This document shows positions 1-5,797 of a stretch of 7,845 nt of DNA, piece after piece. How positions within the stretch are numbered: position 1 is the first letter of the stretch; the number at the start of each line of letters is the position of its first letter. The stretch covers positions 1 through 7,845 of the forward strand of contig JACMOG010000742.1 in assembly GCA_014378125.1 (NCBI GenBank). The letters run 5' to 3'. The translations under genes were made by a program, and so were the position numbers. Below the pieces are notes generated by a model. It worked only from the letters and a program-made list of their open reading frames with translations. It was not told the origin of the DNA and did not search any database. Origin of the DNA: Vitreoscilla sp. Lineage in GTDB: Bacteria; Pseudomonadota; Gammaproteobacteria; Burkholderiales; Burkholderiaceae.

Positions 1-519
1 ATCGGCGTGGCCGGCGCGGCCATCGTGCTGTGGCCGGAAGGCGCGGGCTCGGGTGCGGCGGAGTGGCCCCGCCCCCACTCGCTCGCCGACTGGCTCGGCA
101 TCGTCGGCGGCTTCTCGTTCGCGCTCAACAACGTGATGCTGCGACGCGAGGCCCACCGCGCCGAAGAAGGCCGCGCGTTGGCGATGTTCGCGGGTGGCGC
201 CATCGTCGCGGCGGTCCTCGCCACCACGCAGGCCACGAGCGGCACGCTGCCCTGGCCGCCGGCGGCGGCGTGGTACTGGGTGCCGCTCGCGGGCGGCGTC
301 ACGGGCTGGTTCCTGTTCGGCAACCCGGCGCTCCAGTACGCCGCTGCACGCCTGACGGCCAGCCGCACCGCCGTCATCGCGCTGACGGAGGTGGTGTTCG
401 CTGCGGCCTCCGCGATCGCCTGGGGCGCCGGCGAGATCACCTGGCGGCTCGCGCTCGGCGGCGGGATGATCGTGGCCGCCGCCGCACTCGCCACGTTGAT
501 GCCGCAGCGCCCCCGGTGA
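1..519 (+). CDS. EamA/DMT-family transporter, C-terminal part (5' end outside window)
   Basis: The frame is open from the first base to a TGA at 517-519, giving 172 visible residues. The true start lies upstream; a GTG at base 7 is internal. The visible part is very hydrophobic and reads as about five membrane helices: the end of one at the start, then LADWLGIVGGFSFALNNVML, then stretches around residues 60-75, 90-105 and 120-145, and a last helix near residues 150-168 before a short basic tail (PQRPR). The order helix, small polar turn, helix with A/G-rich faces, and the ASRTAVIALTEVVFA segment resemble the second EamA repeat of drug/metabolite transporters, where a conserved Glu follows the small-residue helix. 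Such proteins are inner-membrane exporters of amino acids or metabolites; the substrate cannot be told here. The glutathione peroxidase gene follows after 47 bases on the same strand, so the two may be co-transcribed. The family call rests on pattern recognition and is fairly secure. Confidence 0.8.
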   Translation: MGVAGAAIVLWPEGAGSGAAEWPRPHSLADWLGIVGGFSFALNNVMLRREAHRAEEGRALAMFAGGAIVAAVLATTQATSGTLPWPPAAAWYWVPLAGGVTGWFLFGNPALQYAAARLTASRTAVIALTEVVFAAASAIAWGAGEITWRLALGGGMIVAAAALATLMPQRPR

Positions 520-566
520 TCGCGCCCGGGCTACCATCTCGGCCCCGCTTCGCATCGAGACTCGCC

Positions 567-1061
567 ATGGCTGCAGCCCACACCGTCTACGACTTCGACG
601 CCTCCTCGATCGGCGGCGAGCCCGCATCGCTCGCCGCGCAGCGCGGCAAGGTGCTGCTGGTCGTGAATACCGCGAGCCAATGCGGCTTCACGCCGCAGTT
701 CGCAGGTTTGGAAGAGCTTTGGAAAGCCTATCGCGAGCGTGGACTGGTCGTCGTCGGATTTCCAAGCAACCAGTTCGGCTCGCAGGACCCAGGCACCAAC
801 GACGAGATCGCCTCGTTTTGCAAGCTGAACTACGGCGTAAGCTTTCCGATGATGGCCAAGGTCGACGTCAACGGCGACAAGGCGCATCCGCTCTGGAAGT
901 GGCTCACGGCCGAGGCGCCGGGCTTTCTCGGCACGAAGGCGGTCAAGTGGAACTTCACCAAGTTCCTGATCGGCAAGGACGGGCAGGTGATCAAGCGCTA
1001 TGCGCCGACCGACTCCCCGGCATCGCTGAAGGGCGACATCGAAGCTGCGCTGGCCTCATGA
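567..1061 (+). CDS. Glutathione peroxidase-family thiol peroxidase
   Basis: A 164-residue protein, usual length for monomeric bacterial GPx. These enzymes reduce H2O2 and organic hydroperoxides, in bacteria usually with thioredoxin rather than glutathione as donor. The peroxidatic residue is Cys39 in NTASQCGFTPQ (cysteine, not selenocysteine). The other tetrad residues are Gln73 in the FGSQDPGTN block, and Trp128 and Asn129 in KWNFTKFLIG. Cys85 in SFCKLNYGVSFP lies 46 residues after Cys39, the same spacing as the peroxidatic/resolving pair of yeast Gpx3 (Cys36/Cys82), so an atypical 2-Cys mechanism is inferred. The third cysteine of many relatives (FPCNQFG) is Ser67 here. The subunit-interface loop of tetrameric animal GPx is absent, and there is no signal peptide, so it should be cytoplasmic. 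ATG 567 was chosen because the family N-terminus (VYDFDASSIGGEP) begins just after it; only a weak GAG at 557-559 serves as ribosome-binding site. The TGA stop lies within the outer arm of the branched repeat that follows. Confidence 0.95.
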   Translation: MAAAHTVYDFDASSIGGEPASLAAQRGKVLLVVNTASQCGFTPQFAGLEELWKAYRERGLVVVGFPSNQFGSQDPGTNDEIASFCKLNYGVSFPMMAKVDVNGDKAHPLWKWLTAEAPGFLGTKAVKWNFTKFLIGKDGQVIKRYAPTDSPASLKGDIEAALAS

Positions 1062-1118
1062 GGCCCCAACGCTCACTGCGTTCGCTGCCCTGCGAGGGCG
1101 CGCGGCCGGCCTCGGGGC
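1060..1118. repeat. Branched inverted-repeat element in the peroxidase/aminotransferase gap
   Basis: The 84-base gap has no reading frame of interest but is highly structured. An outer 6-bp stem GAGGCC (1060-1065) / GGCCTC (1108-1113) encloses two perfect hairpins: AACGC-TCACT-GCGTT (1068-1082) and GCCCT-GCG-AGGGC (1087-1099). A competing outer pairing GCCCC (1063-1067) / GGGGC (1114-1118) is also possible. The outer arm starts inside the TGA stop of the peroxidase gene. The text CGCTCACTGCGTTCGCTGCC is of a kind I associate with dispersed intergenic repeats after genes in Burkholderiales; that association is from memory. There is no U tract, so intrinsic termination is doubtful; mRNA 3'-end stabilisation or Rho-related pausing is possible. 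Confidence 0.55.
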
Positions 1119-1120
1119 GA

Positions 1121-1138
1121 CCCGGCGGCCCGGCGGCC
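1121..1138. repeat. Short tandem repeat, CGGCGGCC twice
   Basis: CGGCGGCC occurs at 1123-1130 and again at 1131-1138, with the two preceding C bases also fitting the 8-base period. It sits directly before the aminotransferase start at 1146 and occupies the place where a ribosome-binding site would be expected; no good AGGAG-like sequence is visible there. It may be no more than GC-rich sequence slippage. Confidence 0.4.
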
Positions 1139-1145
1139 TGACGCG

Positions 1146-2354
1146 ATGTTCGAGCACGTCGAGCCGTTCGCTGGCGACCCCATCCTCAGCCTGAACGAAG
1201 ACTTCCAGAAAGACCCGCGGCCGCACAAGATCAACCTCTCGATCGGCATCTACTTCGACGACGCGGGCCGCATCCCGGTGCTGGACTCGGTGCGCCGCGC
1301 CGAGCGCGAGGTGTGCCAGCGCGATGCGCCGAAGCCTTACCTGCCGATCGAAGGCGCGGCGAACTTCCGCAGCGAGGTGCAGAAGCTGTTGTTCGGTGGC
1401 GTCCACGAAGCGATCGCCTCGGCCCGCGTGGCGACGATCCAGTCGGTGGGCTCGAGCGGCGGGCTCAAGGTCGGCGCCGACTTCATCGCTCGCTGGCTGC
1501 CCACGAGCGGCGTCTGGGTGAGCGACCCGAGCTGGGAGAACCACCGCTCGATGTTCGAAGGCGCCGGCATCGCCGTGCACAGCTATCCGTACTACGACGC
1601 CGCCACCGGCGGCCTGGCGTTCGACGCGATGTGTACCGCTCTGCGCGGCCTGCCGAAGAAGAGCGTGGTGCTGCTGCATGCTTGCTGCCACAACCCGACT
1701 GGCGTCGACCTCACGCGTGCGCAGTGGGACGCGCTGATCCCGCTGCTCGCCGAGCACGAGCTCGTGCCTTATCTCGACCTCGCCTACCAGGGCTTCGGTG
1801 ACGGCATCGAGGAAGACGCCTACGCCGTGCGCGCGCTGGCCAGGGCTCGCGGCAAGGACGGCAAGCCCATGCGCTTCTTCGTGGCGAACTCGTTCTCGAA
1901 GAGCATGAGCGTCTACGGCGAGCGCTGTGGTGCGCTGAGCGTGGCGTGCGCCGACGCGGCCGAGGCCGTCAACGTGCTCGGCCAGCTCAAGTTCACGGTG
2001 CGCCGCAACTACTCGAGCCCGCCGATCCACGGCGGCCAGATCGTGGCCGCGGTGCTCGGCGAACCCGCGCTGCGGCGAGCCTGGGAAGCTGAGCTCGCGG
2101 CCATGCGACAACGCATCCAGGCCATGCGCAGAAAGCTGCACGACGTGCTCGCGGCCAAGGTACCGGCGCGCAACTTCGACTACATCCTGAGCCAGCAGGG
2201 CATGTTCAGCTACACCGGGCTTTCGCCTGCCCAAGTCGTGCGGCTGCGCGAGGAGTTCGCCGTGTACCTGATCCGCTCGGGCCGCATGTGCGTGGCCGGG
2301 TTGAACACGAACAACGTCGAGGCCACGGCCAACGCGATCGCGGCGGTGTTGTGA
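1146..2354 (+). CDS. Class I aminotransferase, aspartate/aromatic amino acid type (TyrB/AspC-like)
   Basis: A 402-residue cytoplasmic PLP enzyme, close in length to E. coli AspC and TyrB (396-397). It moves amino groups between aspartate or aromatic amino acids and 2-oxoglutarate. The N-terminus (MFEHVEPFAGDPILSLNEDF) is the typical start of this subgroup and supports ATG 1146. The Schiff-base lysine is Lys252 in NSFSKSMSVYGER. Other visible active-site residues are Trp130 (SDPSWENH) stacking on PLP, Asn183 (CHNPTG), Asp211 pairing with the pyridine nitrogen and Tyr214 (LDLAYQGF), Arg260 (GERCGALS) for the phosphate, the RRNYSSPP motif at 286-293 holding the arginine that binds the substrate side chain, and Arg380 (SGRMCVAG) for the substrate alpha-carboxylate. 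All are intact, so it should be active. Aspartate or aromatic preference cannot be decided from these motifs. The ribosome-binding site is weak, and an 8-base tandem repeat lies where it should be. It is likely transcribed alone or by read-through from the peroxidase gene. Confidence 0.95.
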   Translation: MFEHVEPFAGDPILSLNEDFQKDPRPHKINLSIGIYFDDAGRIPVLDSVRRAEREVCQRDAPKPYLPIEGAANFRSEVQKLLFGGVHEAIASARVATIQSVGSSGGLKVGADFIARWLPTSGVWVSDPSWENHRSMFEGAGIAVHSYPYYDAATGGLAFDAMCTALRGLPKKSVVLLHACCHNPTGVDLTRAQWDALIPLLAEHELVPYLDLAYQGFGDGIEEDAYAVRALARARGKDGKPMRFFVANSFSKSMSVYGERCGALSVACADAAEAVNVLGQLKFTVRRNYSSPPIHGGQIVAAVLGEPALRRAWEAELAAMRQRIQAMRRKLHDVLAAKVPARNFDYILSQQGMFSYTGLSPAQVVRLREEFAVYLIRSGRMCVAGLNTNNVEATANAIAAVL

Positions 2355-2409
2355 CGTCCGTGGGGTCTCGTTTGCTCTAGGGTCACTTCCCATCCTTGCG
2401 TTCAGGTAC

Positions 2410-2427
2410 GGCGGGTAGATTCCCGCC
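2410..2427 (+). other. Hairpin between aminotransferase and S53 peptidase genes
   Basis: GGCGGG (2410-2415) and CCCGCC (2422-2427) form a perfect 6-bp stem with the loop TAGATT. It lies 55 bases after the aminotransferase stop and 32 bases before the peptidase ATG. No T run follows, so it is not a classical intrinsic terminator. It could be a Rho-assisted end for the upstream gene or a leader hairpin for the peptidase mRNA. I see no convincing sigma70 promoter in the rest of this 105-base gap. Confidence 0.45.
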
Positions 2428-2459
2428 TGCCCATAGAGGCATCGAACACAGGGAGAGAA

Positions 2460-4715
2460 ATGAAGAACAGATTCGTTCCGGCGATGCCGGAGGGGTTGGC
2501 ACGTGCGTGCCCGCCCGGGTTGGTGGCCGTGCTGATGGCCGGCGTGCTGAGCGCCTGTGGCGGCGGTGGCGGCGGCGGGACACCCCCTCCCACGGCGACC
2601 TTGAGCGCCGACCAGAAGATCTACGAGGATGCCGCGCTGCACGGCGGCATCGGCGGCATTTCGTACAACGTGCCGTACGGCGGCGGCGTCCTCGCAAGCG
2701 GCAACAGCTTCGTCTATTCGACGCTGACGACGCTGTCGGCGTCTCCATTGGCCTCCGGCAGCCAGACGGTGACGCCGCGGCTGGCCACGGTCGCGCCTTC
2801 GCTCACGCCGCCGTCCCCACAAAAGAGCTGGTATCTCGTGGGCGGCCAGTTCGTCGCCCGCTCGACGACGGCCAACGAGCAGGTGAGCTACGACGGCACG
2901 GCGGTGCAGGTCGTCCGATACGCCGACGACAACCAGACGATCGTGGACGGCTTCCACGAGGACGCCTTCCGCGAGGTTGCGCTGAGCGGCAGCGTCTCCA
3001 GCGCGCCGGCCGAACTCCTGGGCGTGCTGCCGCTCGACCAGTGGGCGGCTGGCGGCAATTTCTCGGCCGCCACCCCCTGGCAGCCGGGCGCCTTCTACGT
3101 GGCGCGCAAGGAGACGCTGACCGCCGACCGAACGCTGCTCGAGGCCTGCTACCCGTTGGCCAACCTGGCCACCGCGTCGACGGCCACCATGCCGCCGCCG
3201 TGCTTCAGCGGATCGTTGGCGAGCCGGTTCCCGCTGACGCTCTACTTTCCGGCCAGCTCGCACCCGCGCGAGACCTATGCGGCCGCCGACGGCACCGTCT
3301 CGACGCTTCAGGGCCTGCAGGTGTGGACGGCCAACCAGCCCGAACCCAGCGGAGGCTACCCCACCCGCTCGTACCGCGTCTTCATCCATCAGGGGGGCGC
3401 GATCTACGCCGGCGTGATGCAGCGCCAGGGCACGGCCGCAACCAGCACGTTGAGCGATGGGTCGGTGGTCGGGGAGGTCTTCGCGCTCAACCAGGCCGCG
3501 ATATCGACGGTGGGTCAAGGCGTCGTGCTGACGCCGAGCACGCCCCGCCAGACCGCCGGCATCCTGCGCGGCCTGCCCACGCTGGACCTGTACGGCATCG
3601 GCGGCACCGGCGTGAATGGCGCGTTGTCGCCGCAGGACCTGCGCACGCACTACGACGTGCCGCCGGCCCTCGACGGCACGGGCCAGACGATCGCCGTGGT
3701 CGATTCGCCCGGCCCCTCCTGGATCGACTACATCGACGACCTGCAGGCCTACAGCCGGGCGTTCGGACTGCCCGTGTGCGCCAGCGCCGCGGGCTCCTGC
3801 TTCCAGCATGTCGACCTGTCGAACGGCGCCTTCGCCGGCACCGGCAACGGTGGCGCCACCGAGGCGACGCTGGACATCGAGATGGTGCACGCCATGGCGC
3901 CCGGCGCCAACATCGTGCTGGTCACGGCGGCGTCCGGCAGCCTCGCCGACATGATGGCGGCGGTGAACTACGCCGCCTCGCTGCCGCAGGTCACGGCTGT
4001 GTCGGCCAGCTGGGGCTACGACTACGCGGCCACTGTCGGCACGATTCCGGACGAGGAATTCCTGCTGGCGCAGTTCGTCGCCCAAGGCAAGGTGTTCTTC
4101 GCCAGCAGCGGCGACGCGGGCCAGTTGCCCGGATTCGGGCCCACCTATCCCGCGATCTCCACGTACTTCACGTCCGTCGGCGGCACGCGCATCCAGGCGG
4201 TGGCGCCGAGCGCCGGCGCATCGTCCGATACCGGATGGCTCTTCTCGGGCGGCGGCGCGACGCCCTGGATGGCCATGCCCAGCTGGCAACAGGCCTTCGT
4301 CGGCTCCTCCCAGGTCCTGGTCAACACCGATGAGCGCGCCGTTCCCGACGTGACGGCCGTGGCGGACCCGGCGCACAGCCCGGTGGCGATGTACTTCCGG
4401 CAGCGTTGGACGATGGAGGGCGGCACCAGCGTGGGCGCGCCGCTTTGGGCGGGCATCGCCGCCCTGATCGCGCAGCAGAAGGCGGCTGCGGGCACGTCGC
4501 TGGCGGCAAGCGTGGCGGCGGCGCCGGGCGGCTTCAACGGATTGCTTTACCGCGGCAACCTGTTCGCGACCGCCAACCCCGCGTTGGAGGCGCTGGCGGG
4601 CGGCACCAGCTTCGCGCAAGAAGTGTCCTGCGGAAGCTGCAGCGTCGTGCCGGGCTACAACGACGTCGCCGGCCTGGGAACGCCCGATGTCGCGAGCCTG
4701 ATCGCGGCGTTCTGA
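2460..4715 (+). CDS. S53 (sedolisin/pseudomonalisin-type) peptidase, putative lipoprotein
   Basis: A 751-residue protein. Residues 1-33 form a signal with a hydrophobic core (LVAVLMAGVL) and the lipobox LSAC, so Cys33 is the predicted lipidated residue; a Gly7 run and a Pro/Thr-rich linker follow. The catalytic domain starts near residue 390 (LRTHYDVP, then GTGQTIAVVD). Glu468 and Asp472 in TEATLDIEM, Asp552 in SSGDAG (oxyanion hole) and Ser657 in GGTSVGAPLWAG form the sedolisin active site, a serine-carboxyl endopeptidase usually active at acid pH. The C-terminal calcium region is variant: GYNDVAGLGTP (732-742) has Asn734 where many members have Asp, and Glu721 stands near the usual Asp. Cysteine pairs 230/248, 440/447 and 724/727 suit an exported protein. 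Residues about 50-385 should be the propeptide, but I do not recognise the usual pro-kumamolisin pattern. The start is supported by GGGAG at 2451-2455, four bases before ATG. The gene converges on lysR with a 3-base gap. The target is unknown. Confidence 0.88.
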   Translation: MKNRFVPAMPEGLARACPPGLVAVLMAGVLSACGGGGGGGTPPPTATLSADQKIYEDAALHGGIGGISYNVPYGGGVLASGNSFVYSTLTTLSASPLASGSQTVTPRLATVAPSLTPPSPQKSWYLVGGQFVARSTTANEQVSYDGTAVQVVRYADDNQTIVDGFHEDAFREVALSGSVSSAPAELLGVLPLDQWAAGGNFSAATPWQPGAFYVARKETLTADRTLLEACYPLANLATASTATMPPPCFSGSLASRFPLTLYFPASSHPRETYAAADGTVSTLQGLQVWTANQPEPSGGYPTRSYRVFIHQGGAIYAGVMQRQGTAATSTLSDGSVVGEVFALNQAAISTVGQGVVLTPSTPRQTAGILRGLPTLDLYGIGGTGVNGALSPQDLRTHYDVPPALDGTGQTIAVVDSPGPSWIDYIDDLQAYSRAFGLPVCASAAGSCFQHVDLSNGAFAGTGNGGATEATLDIEMVHAMAPGANIVLVTAASGSLADMMAAVNYAASLPQVTAVSASWGYDYAATVGTIPDEEFLLAQFVAQGKVFFASSGDAGQLPGFGPTYPAISTYFTSVGGTRIQAVAPSAGASSDTGWLFSGGGATPWMAMPSWQQAFVGSSQVLVNTDERAVPDVTAVADPAHSPVAMYFRQRWTMEGGTSVGAPLWAGIAALIAQQKAAAGTSLAASVAAAPGGFNGLLYRGNLFATANPALEALAGGTSFAQEVSCGSCSVVPGYNDVAGLGTPDVASLIAAF

Positions 4716-4718
4716 CGT

Positions 4719-5663
4719 TCATCGCCTGACCAGCGGCTGCCGTTCGGCGGCCGCCATCACGCGCTCGCGCAGCCAGCGATGCGCCGGGTCGTCGTCCTTG
4801 CGCAGGTGCCACATCATCTCCACGTTGACCGCGCCCAGCGACAGGGGGATCGGCTTCTCGACGAGGCGATGCTCCACGCCCGTGGCGGGCAGGAACTGGC
4901 GCGGCAGCACGGTGAGAAGGTCAGAGCGCGCCACCACGCTGCCGGCGGTGGCGAACTGGTTCACCGTCAGCACGATGCGGCGTTGCCGTCCCAGCGCGGC
5001 CAGCGCCTCGTCGACGAAGCCGTGCGCGCGGCCGGAGAACGTCACCAGCAGGTGGTGGGCGTCGACGAAGGTGTCGAGCGTCAACTCCTGGTCGGCCAGG
5101 GGATGGTCGCGCCGCATCACGCACACGTACCGGGTGGCGTAGAGCTGGCGGTGGTGCAGCGTGGCGTCCTCGCCCTGCGCCACGATGGCGGCGATCGCGT
5201 TGGGGAAGTAGCCCACGGCCAGGTCGGCGTCGGCCTCCTCCACCAGGCGGCGCGGGTCGCGCGTGGTCAGCGGCAGCACCCGGATGTTGGCCAGCGCGCG
5301 CTCGCCCTCGATGGACGAGACCAGGTGGGGCAGCAACATCGCGGCGGTGGCGTCGGCCATGGCGATGTTGAACGTGGCGGCGTCGGCGGCGGGGTCGAAG
5401 CTGCGCGGCGACAAAGCGCCCTGCAGCTGGGCCAGCGCGGCGCGCACCTGCGGCCACAGCAGCTCGGCCCGGGCGGTGGGGCGCATGCCGAACGCGGTGC
5501 GGTGGAACAGATCCTCGCCCACGGCCACATGTAACCGTTTCAACGCGTGGCTGGCAGCGGGCTGGGTCATGGCCAGCCGCTCGGGGGCGCGCGTGAGGCT
5601 GCCTTCGGCCATCACGGCGTCGAAGACACGCAGCAGATTGAGGTCCAGCGTGCGGAAGTTCAC
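4719..5663 (-). CDS. LysR-family transcriptional regulator
   Basis: A 314-residue protein, normal LTTR length. The winged helix-turn-helix covers about residues 5-65: LDLNLLRVFDAVMAEGSLTR, then MTQPAASHALKRL as recognition helix region, then LFHRTAFGMRPTARA as wing. A linker helix to about residue 90 is followed by a periplasmic-binding-type effector domain (FNIAMADATAAMLLPHL onward). The C-terminal segment WHLRKDDDPAHRWLRE resembles the NahR/DntR/NodD-like subgroup, which often senses aromatic ligands; this is an inference and no ligand can be named. The start is GTG (5661-5663), chosen because the family N-terminus begins exactly there and no in-frame ATG lies just upstream; no clear Shine-Dalgarno is seen. 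Pro27 replaces the usual second Ala of TRAAERL. The gene is divergent from a 91-residue ORF across a 134-base gap whose palindrome starts 20 bases upstream of the GTG, which suggests control of that gene and autoregulation. Confidence 0.93.
   Translation of the reverse strand: MNFRTLDLNLLRVFDAVMAEGSLTRAPERLAMTQPAASHALKRLHVAVGEDLFHRTAFGMRPTARAELLWPQVRAALAQLQGALSPRSFDPAADAATFNIAMADATAAMLLPHLVSSIEGERALANIRVLPLTTRDPRRLVEEADADLAVGYFPNAIAAIVAQGEDATLHHRQLYATRYVCVMRRDHPLADQELTLDTFVDAHHLLVTFSGRAHGFVDEALAALGRQRRIVLTVNQFATAGSVVARSDLLTVLPRQFLPATGVEHRLVEKPIPLSLGAVNVEMMWHLRKDDDPAHRWLRERVMAAAERQPLVRR
4733..4754 (+). terminator. Candidate 3' hairpin for the S53 gene, inside the lysR coding end
   Basis: GCGGCTGCC (4733-4741), loop GTTC, GGCGGCCGC (4746-4754) form a 9-bp stem. 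Position 4738/4749 is a U-G wobble in the plus-strand transcript but an A-C mismatch in the minus-strand one, so the stem is stronger in the peptidase mRNA. It starts 17 bases after the peptidase stop and lies within the last codons of lysR. No T tract follows, so a Rho-assisted or processing role is as likely as intrinsic termination. Confidence 0.45.
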
Positions 5664-5683
5664 GAAGAATGAAGGTCGGACAA

Positions 5684-5704
5684 GATATGCGTAGTATGCA
5701 TATC
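5684..5704. promoter_or_regulatory. LysR-type operator (T-N11-A palindrome)
   Basis: GATATGC (5684-5690) and GCATATC (5698-5704) are perfect inverted 7-bp arms around the spacer GTAGTAT, in an AT-rich island within GC-rich DNA. T5688 and A5700 give the T-N11-A spacing typical of LysR-family recognition sites. The site is in the gap between lysR and the divergent small gene, centred at 5694. A second imperfect dyad, TGATG-CC-CATCA (5707-5718), lies just beside it and could be the weaker activation site. Binding by the neighbouring LysR protein is inferred from position and symmetry. Confidence 0.7.
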
Positions 5705-5722
5705 ATTGATGCCCATCATTCA

Positions 5723-5752
5723 TTGGAGTATCGGCGGGAAAACCCTTACATT
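5723..5752 (+). promoter_or_regulatory. Candidate sigma70 promoter for the 91-residue gene
   Basis: A -35-like TTGGAG (5723-5728) and a -10-like TACATT (5747-5752) are separated by 18 bases. They match the consensus at 3 and 4 of 6 positions, so alone they are weak. They fit the LysR architecture: a start near 5759 would place the palindrome centre at about -65, where LysR-type recognition sites usually lie, and the second dyad at about -52 to -41. A weak promoter is expected for an activated gene. Confidence 0.4.
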
Positions 5753-5797
5753 CCTCCCATCGCCTCTTTATCGAGGGGCATCGCAGGAAAGCACACC

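Noticed and set aside
532..537. TACCAT as a -10 box for the peroxidase gene
   Set aside because: It matches 4 of 6 consensus positions but no -35 lies at 15-19 bases upstream, so it is not reported as a promoter.
2372..2421. Possible promoter before the S53 gene (TTGCTC or TTGCGT with TAGATT)
   Set aside because: TTGCGT to TAGATT has a 14-base spacer, too short, and TTGCTC has no -10 at 16-18 bases. TAGATT is also the loop of the 2410-2427 hairpin.
2567..2580. GGC repeat run encoding Gly7 as a possible phase-variation tract
   Set aside because: It is a mixed GGC/GGT/GGG codon run rather than a pure simple repeat, and Gly-rich spacers right after the lipobox Cys are common in lipoproteins.
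2396..4333. A 645-codon plus-strand frame overlapping the S53 gene
   Set aside because: It is out of frame with the peptidase, starts before its ribosome-binding site, and gives Arg-rich text without motifs. The overlapping frame carries all sedolisin catalytic residues and the lipobox.
1056..4619. An 1187-codon open frame on the minus strand, opposite the aminotransferase and most of the S53 gene
   Set aside because: It is antisense to two genes with complete active sites. Its translation is Arg/His/Ala/Gly-rich low-complexity text with no domain, and it crosses an intergenic gap. It is the expected by-product of G/C-rich third codon positions.
5669..5797. A longer version of the small gene starting at ATG 5669
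   Set aside because: It would put the lysR operator and the candidate promoter inside coding sequence and has no ribosome-binding site. ATG 5798 has AGGAAA at a suitable distance.
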